NCBI RefSeq assembly: GCF_046630445.1 | Contig: NC_092333.1 | Span: 97,810,001 to 97,874,000, forward strand | Source of the DNA: Rutidosis leptorrhynchoides | Lineage: Eukaryota > Streptophyta > Magnoliopsida > Asterales > Asteraceae | DNA length: 64,000 nt | Direction of reading: 5' to 3' | Shown: one piece after another, positions 38,646 through 51,856 of the stretch | Numbering within the stretch: position 1 is the stretch's first letter | Layout of the letters: every line of letters begins with the position of its first letter | Made by a program: the position numbers and the translations under genes | The notes under the pieces: model-generated | Told to the model about the DNA's origin: nothing | Databases searched by the model: none | Seen by the model: the letters and a program-made list of their open reading frames with translations, nothing else

Positions 38646-40698
38646 TTGTTAATGTGTGCGTAAATAAGTCTTAAAGGAGTTTCGGTTAGTTTTAAGTCTT
38701 GTGAGACTTAGATATGAGAGTTAGACGTGTATTGGAAGCTTGAACGAATTTAATGTTGTGTAAAACGATTTTTGTGTTTAAGATGGTCGAGCTGACCAGA
38801 TCGTGCCTTAGGCCACGCCGTGACAAATGGGTCCGCGCCGCGGCAAAGCAAGCAAACCAGGATCAGAAGTTGAGTTAAGAAGGGTCAATTTTTATGTTAT
38901 ATGTCGCGCCGCGACTAACTGGTCGCGCCGCGGCAATTCTGCTGGACAGATTCCGAACTTAGATCAATTTAAGGAATTTTAAGGGGCAAAATAGTAAATT
39001 GACATGTGGATCTGATGTGAGCATTAACTCTCCACCACATATTCATTTATTTCATTTCCTTTTCCATTTTCTTTCCAATTTCTCTCCCAAAACACAAAAC
39101 CCACCTAGTTTAATCTTGAGATTTGGAGTTGGAGATTTGTGAATCAAACCTAGGAGCGAGATTTAAAGTTATTCCTTGTGTCTCTAGCTAAACGTTGATA
39201 GTCTCGGTAAGTTCTAACTCTAAGTTTTGAGTTTTAATTGGTTAATGACTAGGGTTTTGGGTACTAGAGATTTGTAAGACCCATTTGGTGGTAAAATGGG
39301 TGAGTTTGGGTTATGTTGTTGTAATGAAACCCTAATAATCACAATCTAGGGTTTTGGCCTTGTGATTTGGAGTTGTAAGTGCCAAATGGTGTTGTTAGTC
39401 ACTAATGCACTTTAAGATTTATGAAAGAAGTGTAAATGGGTAAGTTTGACTTGATTGTGAATCTAAGAAATATAAAATGGGTCAAAATGTATTAGTTGAC
39501 CTAATTAGATGAAATGGGTATGGATTACCCTAAGTTTTGTGTTAATTGAAGTTAATAGACTTTAATTCACTAGTCTTAGTGATTAAAGTCAAGTCTTGGC
39601 CATTTATGGGCGGTTGTGTGTAGTTGAGTCATTTAATGCAAATTGGGTCATTAAATGCTCAAGTGGTAGTATAGTGGTTAATCCCACTAGTAGTGAAATT
39701 GAATGTGCACTTAATGATTTAGGTACATTGCGTTGAAGCTCGGAAGTGCTAAATCATCCTCCTTGTGACAAGGTGAGTGGAATAATTATATATGCATGTA
39801 TATGATTTATTTGCTTGTGGGGTATGGGTTAAAGTTCGATGTTGACGATACCATACCCTAGTGTATATTTGTGTTGTTGATGAGGGTTTAAAGTTCGTTG
39901 TTGACGATACCTCATACGTATGGAATTAAAGTTCAATGTTGACGATGCCATACGATTATTATAGTGACGTTGATGAGGGTTTAAAGTTCGTTGTTGACGA
40001 TACCTCATATGTGGGTTTAAAGTTCGGTGTTGACGATACCACATTAATATAGGCGAATGGGATTTAAGTTCGATGTTGACGATACCATTCGTTGGGCTAG
40101 CCTTGAGATCTTGAGTACTACGGATGTTGTGAACATCATCGTTATACTTGTGTTTTAGCATATTGTATTGTTGTGATATAAGCTATTGTTATACTAGCCT
40201 TGTTATCGTGATACTTAGCGTTATACATGTGAAAGGTATGCTAATTAGGTAACTAGTATGTATGCGGATTTGGTAAGTGTTTGCAAGTAAGTAGGTTATA
40301 TATATGTATGTATAATTGTTGTACTCACTAAGCCTTGCTTACCCTCTCGTTGTTTACCATTTTATAGGTTCCGGCTTGGACAAGGGTAAGGGCATACGTT
40401 TGGACTAGTGGTCTCCCGCGTATGTTGTCGGGGGTGCTTTTGGTGTTAGCTTTTGAAGTTGGCCTAACGTTTTGGGTAGTTTAGCCCCAAACCATGCTCG
40501 AGGTCGTTTGGATTATAAACTATCCTTGTAGTGGGTCAAACTTGTATTAAACTTAATTAATGGCTTTCGTGCCTTTTGTAAACATTTAAATTGATGTACG
40601 TTTAAATGGAACTTATGGAATGGTTTACATATTTAATTGGTGCATAAATGTGTATTATAAAAAAAATTATCGTATGGAATACGGGTTGGGTTGTTTCA
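38480..40698 (+). repeat. Gypsy solo LTR in copia-2
   Basis: 2219 bp, TGTAACATCCCG to GGTTGTTTCA, with exact TSD AATAA (38475-38479, 40699-40703) and no internal region, so the element was lost by LTR-LTR recombination. Contents: (TA)n at 38567-38642; GC dyads such as CGCGCCGCGGC (about 38825-38935); a candidate leader intron 39207-40367 with donor TCTCG|GTAAGT and acceptor CCATTTTATAG|GTT; a hairpin array 39827-40091; and a TAAGC/GCTTA hairpin (40329-40341). Its acceptor region is close to that of gypsy-1, so the two are related families. Confidence 0.93.
39827..40091 (+). repeat. Tandem array of six hairpins (solo LTR)
   Basis: Six units share an inner sequence of the type TTAAAGTTCG..TGTTGACGAT. 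Each unit has different flanking arms that pair perfectly: GGGTATGG/CCATACCC, ATGAGG/CCTCAT (twice), CGTATGG/CCATACG, ATGTGG/CCACAT, CGAATGG/CCATTCG. It occupies the same place in the candidate intron as the array of gypsy-1, though loop and stem sequences are unrelated. Confidence 0.87.
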
Positions 40699-40756
40699 AA
40701 TAAATGAGAGTAGCAGATGTGAGCGGGCAGTGAAGCTCACGAAGAAGATTACGAAT

Positions 40757-42715
40757 CTAACAGGTCTCTGCAACGGCGTTGGCTACGCCTCGATACTCAG
40801 CTCCAGCACTGGAGCGAGATGGTGTGTGCTGCCTCTTAGAGGACCAGGATAGAAGATTATTACCCAAAAATACACAATATCCGGATGTGGAGCGTCTAGT
40901 AGATGGACATCTGGCCCAGTCAGCATCAGAGTATGCAACCAAAGAGGCCATGGAAGAAGCAAAGAGTTGTAGGCCAAGATCCATGGTGCCTTGAACATAA
41001 CAGCTGATCCTTCGGAGAGCAGCCATGTGAGGCTCCCGTGGATCATGCATGAATAAACATATCTGCTGCACCGCATAAGAAATGTCTGGCCGAGTGAAAG
41101 TAAGGTACCGGAGAGCTCCTGCGAGATTGCGATACAATGTGGGGTCCTTGACCGGAGGACCACTAGCGGTAAGTTTGGAACACGTGTCAATCGGAGTTCG
41201 ACTAGAATTACAACCAACCATGTCTGCACGCTCAATGATCTCTGAAGCGTACTTCTGCTGTGAAAGGAACATCCCTGAAGAATTACGAGTAACACATACA
41301 CCCAAGAAATAATTTAGCGGACCAAGGTCTGTCATGGAGAACTCCTGATGCAGGGAGCTGATAACCCTTTGAAGAAAAGCAGCCGATGATGCGGTCAGAA
41401 TGATATCATCTAAATATAATAATAAATAGGTCGTGTCAACACCGTGTTTGTAGATGAACAGAGAAGTGTCACATCTGCTGTGCTGAAAACCAACATGCTT
41501 AGCGTACCCCGCAAAACTGTGAAACCAAGCACGAGGTGCTTGCTTCAGTCCATAAAGAGATTTCTGTAGGCGGCAGACGTGATCTGGATGAGCGGGATCA
41601 CGGAATCCTGGAGGCTGATGCATGTAGACAGTCTCAGAAAGATGGCCATGGAGAAAAGCATTCTTGACATCCAACTGATGAACGGGCCAGTGTCGAGAAG
41701 CAGCGAGACTAAGAACAATCCTGATATTGGCCGATTTAACAACCGGGCTGAAGGTCTCATCACAATCAATACCTATCTGTTGGCTGCGACCATTAGCAAT
41801 AAGACGAGCCTTGTACCTGCTTAAGGTATCGTCTGCATTAAACTTGTGCTTAAAGAGCCACATGGAGCGAACAATGTTCGTGTCCGAGGGCCTAGGCACA
41901 AGAGTCCAAGTACCATTTTTAATTAAAGCATTGTATTCTTCTGTCATAGTGTTATGCCAGTTAGGGTCGTTAAGTGCATGGGAGTAAGTTTTTCGGACGA
42001 GAGTAGGAGATGAGACATGAAGATTTAGGCATTGCACAGGTTTGGTGATACCGTGACCGTGACGAGTTACCATGGGGTGAGTGGAGAACGTGTTTTGTGG
42101 TAGAGGATTATGATGTAGGGGAGATGGCTCATTGACTTGAGGAACAGGAGGTGTTAGAGGTGTTGGAGGTGGTGGAGGTGTTGGAGGTGTCGGATTTGGG
42201 GTAGGATTAGCTAGAGGAGGTGGTGATGTCTCAGGGAAGTTTCGAGAGAAGAGGTTAGGAGGAGGACCAAGAAATGCATATGAGGGTGGTGTAGAGGTGG
42301 TGGTTGAACCATAGGGAAAAAAGGTCTCGTCGAAGGTGACGTGACGAGATAAGATGATTTTATGAGTAGAGAGATCATAACAACGGTAACCACAGTGGTT
42401 GGATGGATATCCGAGGAATATGCATGGAGTAGAGCATGGAGCGAGTTTATTGGTGGTGTTAAGATGATGGTAGCAAAGACAGCCGAAAACACGAAGTGAG
42501 AAGTAATTTGGGGGGTATTTGTAGAGGCGAGTATGTGGGATTTCATTATTAATTGCGGAAGAGGGGAGTAGATTGAGGAGATAAGTGGCCATATGAAGGG
42601 CTTCGACCCAGAAGGTTGGGGGTAGGTGAGCTTGGAACAAAAGAGTACGAATGAGGTTATTAATTGTGTGAATCATGCGTTCGGATTTGCCTATTGTTGA
42701 GAGGTTTTTGGACAT
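40757..42715 (-). pseudogene. pol: copia-2 Pol: integrase end, reverse transcriptase, RNase H
   Basis: A 652-residue frame: the C-terminal part of integrase (TFWVEALHMATYLLN), a Pro-rich linker, RT (ARLIANGRSQQIGIDCDETFSPVV, LDVKNAFLHG, YLDDIILT) and RNase H (YSDADWARCP, SWSSKRQHTPSRSSAGAEY). It ends at TAG 40757-40759, where a Trp (TGG) is expected. A frameshift near 42700 separates it from upstream integrase and pre-integrase sequence that continues, in changing frames, to 43443 (for example DHGGEFDN in 42691-42984). Confidence 0.88.
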
Positions 42716-43443
42716 GAAAAGCGGATTTGAATACCATTATTTCGAAAGAGTTGGTGTATTTGGTTGTTATCAAACTCGCCACCGTGATCACATTGGAATG
42801 ATTTTATTTCACAATTAAATTGAGTTTTAACGTATGTGCGAAATTGTGTAAATATATTAAAGACTTCAGATTTATTTCGTAATGGAAAACCCATAAATAA
42901 TGCGAGACATGATCTAAAAAGACAACATAGTATTTGAAACCATCCATAAGTCTGAGTGAACAATGTCAAATAATGAAGAAGCAATAGAAACAGAACTACT
43001 GAACGGAAGTCTCACATGCTTCCCAAGTTGACAAGCATTACAAAGGACATTAGACTTCGTATTATTACAAGCAATAGAATGACTAGAAATAAGACGACAA
43101 AAAACATCAGTGCTTGGATGTCCGAGACGCTGATGCCAGATACTGGGAGTGGTAAGGAGATCATGTTGAGTTGGTGTAGAGGTTGAAGCTGTGAAAGGGT
43201 AGAGATCTCCGGTGCTGTCACATCAGAGGAGCAGGCGACGAGTCAGGTAATCCTTCACAGAAAAACCAAATTCATCAATATCAACAGAAACTTTATTATC
43301 ACGGGCAAAACGCCGAATAGAAATAAGTTTTTTAACGGTATTAGGAGTAACAAGAACATTAGAAAGATGTAATGGTTGGTGAATGTTAGGCAAAACGCTA
43401 TGTCCAGTGTTGACAACGGGAATGGAATTCCCGTCACCAACAG

Positions 43444-44186
43444 TGTAATGACCCTACTTTTTCCGTTATCTTTTACCGCTAATTATTTAACGACCGTTAA
43501 CGGTTATTCGTGCCACGTCATTTCTATGACCTATGTTATTATTTTTGTAATAATATATTAATTATTATGTGTTAAATGAATATTTGAATTCAACCAACGG
43601 TCGAGCTTTTGGGATTTTTAAATTGTACGTTTCTACGTGTCGTGGATTTCTATCCGGCAAATCTTTTCGGTTTTCAACCAACGGTCGAGCTTTTGGGATT
43701 TTTAAGTCCTAATTATTTTAAATATGATATTTTAATGTGATATGTTTATATATAGTATTTATATATATTTTTTGTCGCGTATTTGTTATCTCTCCGAATT
43801 TTCAATCGCGTAGTCGTGTTTTCGCGTTTCGGGTTTCGATCGGATAGTATTTATATATATAGTATTTATATATATGTATTGTGTGTTGTCTGTCTTGTAT
43901 CTGTACCTAGGTATATATATCTACGCAGGGGCGGAACATTTAAGGGACAAAAGGGGGTATCCGCCCCCCCTCGATTTCGGGAAAAAAAAATTTACACTAA
44001 AAAAAAAAAAATTACGAAAAAATAAGGTTTTTTTTAGTGTTTACCCCCCTTCGATTAGTTTCTTACTCCCTTCAATTAGTTTCGCCCCCTCTCGAGTCGG
44101 GGTCAAGTTCCGCCACTGTATCTACGAATGTTTCTATATGTATATATGTTTAAGCATGTGTTTTTATCCAAGCTTATGTGTGGTGC

Positions 44187-44279
<93 letters not shown>

Positions 44280-44633
44280 AGTATTTTATTTTTGTTTGTA
44301 TGTATGCCTATTTGAGATTAAATGGTTATGTGCTCTATATGATCCATGCTATTTGCCCTACTGTTGTGGATTACTGCTTTACTGCTATATGTGTTTTCTT
44401 TTTTGGTTACTGTGTATGGTTGCATTTTGCTAGGCGCACATATCTCTTACAGGTACGTATCATTTACCCTATCTATTTCGTTTTTATGAGCATTTCTAGC
44501 CAGAGGTCCTTTTGGAAGCAATCTCTTTTACTCTAGAGTAGATGGAGGGACAACCTTATCTAGGTGCGGGTTCTATACCCGCGGGTGGAGTAGTGACTTC
44601 CTTCTAATCTAGGGTACGAAGAATGGTTGTCTA
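43444..44633 (+). repeat. Truncated gypsy-type LTR between copia-2 and gypsy-2
   Basis: It starts TGTAATGACCCTAC exactly where copia-2 stops and is cut at 44633 by the gypsy-2 LTR; the rest must lie beyond the window. It contains two copies of CAACCAACGGTCGAGCTTTT (about 43591 and 43675), the MITE below and a long (TA)n run at 44191-44276. The 220-residue frame over the (TA)n run is an artefact. Confidence 0.55.
43926..44118. mobile_element. hAT-type MITE with 8-bp TSD
   Basis: 193 bp bounded by CAGGGGCGGAAC and GTTCCGCCACTG, flanked by an exact 8-bp duplication TATCTACG (43918-43925, 44119-44126). The 8-bp TSD and CAG-type ends are characteristic of hAT elements. No coding capacity. Confidence 0.85.
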
Positions 44634-47600
44634 TGAAATGTCCCGTTCTTATTGATTAAAAACGTTCCATATTAATTGATTTCGTTGCGAGGTTTTGACC
44701 TCTATATGAGACGTTTTTCAAAGACTGCATTTATTTTAAAACAAACCATAACCTTTATTTCATCAATAAAGGTTTAAAAAGCTTTACGTAGATTATCAAA
44801 TAATGATAATCTATAATATCCTGTTTACACACGACCATTACATAATGGTTTACAATACAAATATGTTACATCGAAATCAGTTTCTTGAATGCAGTTTTTA
44901 CACAATATCATACAAACATGGACTCCAAATCTTGTCCTTATTTTAGTATGCAACAGCGGAAGCTCTTAGTATTCACCTGAGAATAAACATGCTTTAAACG
45001 TCAACAAAAATGTTAGTGAGTTATAGGTTTAACCTATATATATCAAATCGTAACAATAGACCACAAGATTTCATATTTCAATACACATCCCATACATAGA
45101 GATAAAAATCATTCATATGGTGAACACCTGGTAATCGACATTAACAAGATGCATATATAAGAATATCCCCATCATTCCGGGACACCCTTCGGATATGATA
45201 TAAATTTCGAAGTACTAAAGCATCCGGTACTTTGGATGGGGTTTGTTAGGCCCAATAGATCTATCTTTAGGATTCGCGTCAATTAGGGTGTCTGTTTCCT
45301 AATTCTTAGATTACCAGACTTAATAAAAAGGGGCTTATTCGATTTCGATAATTCAACCATAGAATGTAGTTTCACGTACTTTTGTCTATTTTGTAAATCA
45401 TTTATAAAACCTGCATGTATTCTCATCCCAAAAATATTAGATTTTAAAAGTGGGACTATAACTCACTTTCACAGATTTTTACTTCATCGGGAAGTAAGAC
45501 TTGGCCACTGGTTGATTCACGAACCTATAACAATATATACATATATATCAAAGTATGTTCAAAATATATTTACAACACTTTTAATACATTTTGATGTTTT
45601 AAGTTTATTAAGTCAGCTGTCCTCGTTAGTAACCTACAACTAGTTGTCCACAGTTAGATGTACAGAAATAAATCGATAAATATTATCTTGAATCAATCCA
45701 CGACCCAGTGTATACGTATCTCAGTATTGATCACAACTCAAACTATATATATTTTGGAATCAACCCCAACCCTGTATAGCTAACTCCAACATTCACATAT
45801 AGAGTGTCTATGGTTGTTCCGAAATATATATAGATGTGTCGACATGATAGGTTGAAACATTGTATACGTGTCTATCGTATCTCAAGATTACATAATATAC
45901 AATACAAGTTGATTAAGTTATGGTTGGAATAGATTTGTTACCAATTTTCACGTAGCTAAAATGAGAAAAATTATCCAATCTTGTTTTACCCATAACTTCT
46001 TCATTTTAAATCCGTTTTGAGTGAATCAAATTGATATGGTTTCATATTGAACTCTATTTTATGAATCTAAACAGAAAAAGTATAGGTTTATAGTCAGAAA
46101 AATAAGTTACAAGTCGTTTTTGTAAAGGTAGTCATTTTAGTCGAAAGAACGACGTCTAGATGACCATTTTAGAAAACATACTTCCACTTTGAGTTTAACC
46201 ATGATTTTTGGATATAGTTTCATGTTTATAATAAAAATCATTTTCCCAGAATAACAACTTTTAAATCAAAGTTTATCATAGTTTTTAATTAACTAACCCA
46301 AAACAGCCCGCGGTGTTACTACGACGGCGTAAATCCGGTTTTACGGTGTTTTTCGTGTTTCCAGGTTTTAAATCATTAAGTTAGCATATCATATAGATAT
46401 AGAACATGTGTTTAGTTGATTTTAAAAGTCAAGTTAGAAGGATTAACTTTTATTTGCGAACAAGTTTAGAATTAACTAAACTATGTTATAGTGATTACAA
46501 GTTTAAACCTTCGAATAAGATAGCTTTATATGTATGAATCGAATGATGTTATGAACATCTTTACTACCTCAAGTTCCTTGGATAAACCTACTGGAAATGA
46601 TAAAAATGGATCTAGCTTCAAAGGATCCTTGGATGGCTTGAATGTTCTTGAAGCAGAATCATGACACGAAAACAATTTCAAGTAAGATTTCCACTCGAAA
46701 TAAGATTGTTATAGTTATAGAAATTGAATTAAAGTTTAAATATGATTATTACCTTGTATTAGAAAGATAACCTACTGTAAGTAATAAAGGTTTCTTGATC
46801 TTGGATGATTACTTGGAATGGATTTAGAAAACTTGGAAGTAAACTTGCAATCTTGGAAGTATTCTTGATTTTATGAAACTAGAACTTTTGGAATTTATGA
46901 AGAACACTTAGAACTTGAAGATAGAACTTGAGAGAGATCAATTATATGAAGAAAATTGAAGAATGAAAGTGTTTGTAGGTGTTTTTGGTCGTTGGTGTAT
47001 GGATTAGATATAAAGGATATGTAATTTTGTTTTCATGTAAATAAGTCATGAATGATTACTCATATTTTTGTAATTTTATGAGATATTTCATGCTAGTTGC
47101 CAAATGATGGTTCCCACATGTGTTAGGTGACTCACATGGGCTGCTAAGAGCTGATCATTGGAGTGTATATACCAATAGTACATACAACTAAAAGCTGTGT
47201 ATTGTACGAGTACGAATACGGGTGCATACGAGTAGAATTGTTGATGAAACTGAACGAGGATGTAATTGTAAGCATTTTTGTTAAGTAGAAGTATTTTGAT
47301 AAGTGTCTTGAAGTCTTTCAAAAGTGTATGAATACATATTAAAACACTACATGTATATACATTTTAACTGAGTCGTTAAGTCATCGTTAGTCGTTACATG
47401 TAAATGTTGTTTCGAAACCTTTAGGTTAACGATCTTGTTAAATGTTGTTAACCCATTGTTTATTATAACAAATGAGATGTTAAATTGTTATATTATCATG
47501 ATATTATGATATATAATATATCTTAGTATGATATATATACAGTTAAATGTCGTTACAACGATAATCGTTACATATATGTCTCGTTTCGAAATCATTAAGT

Positions 47601-48071
47601 TAGTAGTCTTATTTTTACATATGTATTTCATTGTTAATACACTTAATAATATATTTACTTATCATTTAACATAATTAACCAAGTGTATCAATATGTTAAT
47701 ATGATTCATATGTACCTAGTAAGACGTTGTTATGACGATAATCGTTATATATATCGTTTTCGAGTTTCTTAATTTAATAGTCTCATTTTTATGTATATAA
47801 CTCATTGTTAAAATACCTAATGAGATACATACTTATAATAAAATCATGTTAACTATATATATAACCATATATATGTCATCGTATAGTTTTTACAAGTTTT
47901 AACGTTCGTGAATCACCGGTCAACTTGGGTGGTCAATTGTCTATATGAAACCTATTTCAATTAATCAAGTCTTAACAAGTTTGATTGCTTAACATGTTGG
48001 AAACACTTAATCATGTAAATAACAATTTCATTTAATATATATATAAACATGAAAAAGTTCGGGTCACTACA
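44634..48071 (-). repeat. gypsy-2 3' LTR
   Basis: 3438 bp; in element sense it starts TGTAGTGACCCGAAC and ends GGGACATTTCA. It is the inverted counterpart of the gypsy-4 LTR. It holds candidate intron 44977-45466, the CAACA/TGTT hairpin (45002-45014) and possible pseudoknot 45210-45238. Confidence 0.9.
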
Positions 48072-48106
48072 GTACCTACCCGTTAAATAAATTTCGTCCC
48101 GAAATT

Positions 48107-51100
48107 TTAAGCAGTTGGAGGTGTTGATGTATCTTCTAGAAATAAATGCGGGTATTTCTTCTTCATCTAATCTTCACACTCCCAGGTGAACTCGGGTCCT
48201 CTACGAGCATTCCATCGAACCTTAACAATCGGTATCTTGTTTTGTTTAAGTCTCTTAACCTCACGATCCATTATTTCAACGGGTTCTTCAATGAATTGAA
48301 GTTTTTCATTGATTTGGATTTCGTTCAACGGAATAGTGAGATCTTCTTTAGTAAAACATTTCTTCAAATTTGAGACGTGGAAAGTGTTATGTACAGCCGC
48401 GAGTTGTTGAGGTAGCTCCAGTTGGTAAGCTACTGGTCCGACACGATCTATAATCTTGAATGGTCCAATGTACATTGGATTTAGTTTCCCCCGTTTACCA
48501 AATCGAACAACGCCTTTCCAAGGTGAAACCTTAAGCATGACCATTTCTCCAATTTCAAACTCTATATCTTTTCTTTTACTGTCCGCGTAGCTCTTTTGTC
48601 GACTCTGGGCGGTTTTCAATCTTTGGTGAATTTGGATGATTTTCTCGGTAGTTTCTTGTATTATCTCCGGACCCGTAATCTGTCTATCCCCCACTCCACT
48701 CCAACAAATCGGTGACCTGCACTTTCTACCATAAAGTGCTTCAAACGGCGCCATCTCAATGCTTGAATGGTAGCTGTTGTTGTAGGAAAATGCTGCTAAC
48801 GGTAGATGTCGATCCCAACTGTTTCCAAAATCAATAACACAAGCTCGTAGCATGTCTTCAAGCGTTTGTATCGTCCTTTCGCTCTGCCCATCAGTTTGTG
48901 GATGATAGGCAGTACTCATGTCTAGACGAGTTCCCAATGCTTGCTGTAATGTCTGCCAGAATCTTGAAATAAATCTGCCATCCCTATCAGAGATAATAGA
49001 GATTGGTATTCCATGTCTGGAGACGACTTCCTTCAAATACAGTCGTGCTAACTTCTCCATCTTGTCATCTTCTCTTATTGGCAGGAAGTGTGCTGACTTG
49101 GTGAGACGATCAACTATTACCCAAATAGTATCATAACCACTTGCAGTCCTTGGCAATTTAGTAATGAAATCCATAGTAATGTTTTCCCATTTCCATTCCG
49201 GGATTTCAGGTTGTTGTAGTAGACCTGATGGTTTCTGATGTTCAGCTTTGACCTTAGAACATGTCAAACATTCTCCTACATATTTAGCAATATCGGCTTT
49301 CATACCTGAACACCAAAAATGTTTCTTAAGATCCTTGTACATCTTCCCCGTTCCAGGATGTATTGAGTATCTGGTTTTATGAGCTTCTCTAAGTACCATT
49401 TCTCTCATATCTCCAAATTTTGGTACCCAAATTCTTTTAGCCCTATACCGGGTTCCGTCTTCCCGAATATTAAGATGCTTTTCCGATCCTTTGGGTATTT
49501 CATCCTTTAAATTTCCCTCTTTTAAAACTCCTTGTTGCGCATCCTTTATTTGAGTAGTAAGGTTAGTGTGAATCATTATATTCATAGATTTTACTCGAAT
49601 GGGTTCTCTGTCCTTTCTGCTCAAGGCGTCGGCTACCACATTTACCTTCCCCGGGTGGTAACGAATCTTAAAGTTGTAATCATTCAACAATTCAATCCAC
49701 CTACGCTGCCTCATATTCAGTTGTTTCTGATTAAATATGCGTTGAAGACTTTTGTGGTCGGTATATATAATACTTTTGACCCCATATAAGTAGTGCCTCC
49801 AAGTCTTTAATGCAAAAACAACCGCGCCTAATTCCAAATCACGCGTCGTATAATTTTGCTCGTGAATCTTCAATTGTCTAGACGCATAAGCAATCACCTT
49901 CGTCCGTTGCATTAATACACAACCGAGACCTTGCTTTGATGCGTCACAATAAATCACAAAATCATCATTTCCTTCAGGCAATGACAATATAGGTGCCGTA
50001 GTTAGCTTTTTCTTCAATAATTGAAACGCCTTCTCTTGTTCATCCTTCCATTCAAATTTCTTCCCTTTATGCGTTAATGCAGTCAAGGGTTTTGCTATTT
50101 TGGAGAAATCTTGGATGAATCTTCTATAGTAACCAGCCAATCCTAAAAATTGACGTATATGCTTCGGAGTTTTTGGGGTTTCCCACTTTTCAACGGTTTC
50201 GATCTTTGCTGGGTCCACCTGGATACCTTCTTTGTTCATTATGTGACCGAGGAATTGAACTTCTTCCAACCAAAATGCACACTTTGAAAACTTAGCGTAC
50301 AGTTTTTCTTTCCTCAATACTTCTAGCACTTTTCTCAAATGTTCTTCGTGCTCTTAATCATTCTTTGAGTAAATAAGTATATCATCGATGAAAACAATGA
50401 CAAACTTGTCAAGATATGGCCCACACACTCAGTTCATAAGGTCCATGAACACAGCTGGTGCGTTAGTCAATCCAAACGGCATAACCATAAACTCGTAATG
50501 ACCATAACGCGTCCTAAAAGCAGTTTTTGGAATATCATCCTCCTTTACTCGCATTTGATGATATCCAGAACGTAAATCGATATTCGAATAAACCGACGAG
50601 CCTTGTAGTTGATCAAATAAGTAGTCAATTCTCGGCAGTGGATAACGGTTTTTGATGGTAAGTTTGTTCAACTCTCTGTAGTCAATACACAACCTAAATG
50701 TACCATCCTTCTTCTTGACAAACAAAACAGGAGCTCCCCATGGTGATGTGCTTGGTCGAATGAAACCACGTTTTAATAGTTCTTGCAGTTGGCTTTGCAG
50801 TTCTTTCATCTCACTGGGTGCGAGTCTATAAGGAGCACGAGCTATTGGTGCAGCTCCTGGTACAAGATCTATTTGAAATTCAACAGATCGATGTGGAGGT
50901 AGTCCCGGTAATTCTTTCGGAAATACATCGGGAAATTCTTTTGCGACGAGAACATCATTGATGCTCTTTTCTTCAGTTTGTACTTTCTCGACGTGTGCTA
51001 GAACAGCATAGCAACCTTTTCTTATTAGTTTTTGTGCCTTCAAATTACTAATAAGATGTAGCTTCATGTTGCCCTTTTCTCCGTACACCATTAAGGGTTC

Positions 51101-51824
51101 TCCTTCTTCTCGTACAATGCGAATTGCATTTTTATAACATACGATCTCTGCTTTCACCTTCTTCAGCCAGTCCATGCCAACTATTACATCAAAACTCCCT
51201 AACTCTACTGGTATCAAATCAATCTTAAATATTTCGCTACCCAGTTTAATTTCTCGATTCCGGCATATATTATCTGCTGAAATTAATTTACCGTTTGCTA
51301 ATTCGAGTAAAAATTTACTATCCATCGGCGTCAATGGACAACTTAATTTAGCACAAAAATCTCTACTCATATAGATTCTATCCGCACCCGAATCAAATAA
51401 AACGTAAGCAGATTTATTGTCAATAAGAAACGTACCCGTAACAAGCTCCGGGTCTTCCTGTGCCTCTGCCGCATTAATATTGAAAACTCTTCTGCGGCCT
51501 TGTCCATTCGTGTTCTCCTGGTTCGGGCAATTTCTAATAATGTGGCCCGGTTTTCCAAATTTATAACAAACTACATTGGCATAACTTGCTCCGACACTAC
51601 TTGCTCCGTCATTACTCGTTCTAACACCATTTGTTCCTTTCGTTCTATTAACCCCTGGTCCGTAGACCTCACACTTCGCCGCGCTATGACCATTTCTTTT
51701 ACACTTGTTGCAAAATTTGGTGCAGAACCCCGAGTGATACTTTTCACACCTTTGGCATAGCTGTTTCTGATTGTTGTTGTTGTTGCGGTTGTTATTGTTG
51801 TTGGGATGATTGTTGTAGTTGTAG

Positions 51825-51856
<32 letters not shown>

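Larger units (their letters stand above)
38059..43443 (-). mobile_element. copia-2: degenerate copia element, 5' end lost to later insertions
   Basis: A minus-strand copia element whose short 3' LTR is at the left (38059-38232) and whose pol runs rightwards to 43443, where the next LTR starts. A gypsy solo LTR (38480-40698) lies in its RNase H region. Gag and the 5' LTR are not in the window before the break. Short LTR and gene order suit an Ivana/Oryco-type lineage, but that is only an impression. Confidence 0.8.

Noticed and set aside
43874..44536. 220-residue frame with repeated Tyr-Ile
   Set aside because: It crosses a MITE and a long (TA)n run inside a truncated LTR; the composition is that of the microsatellite.
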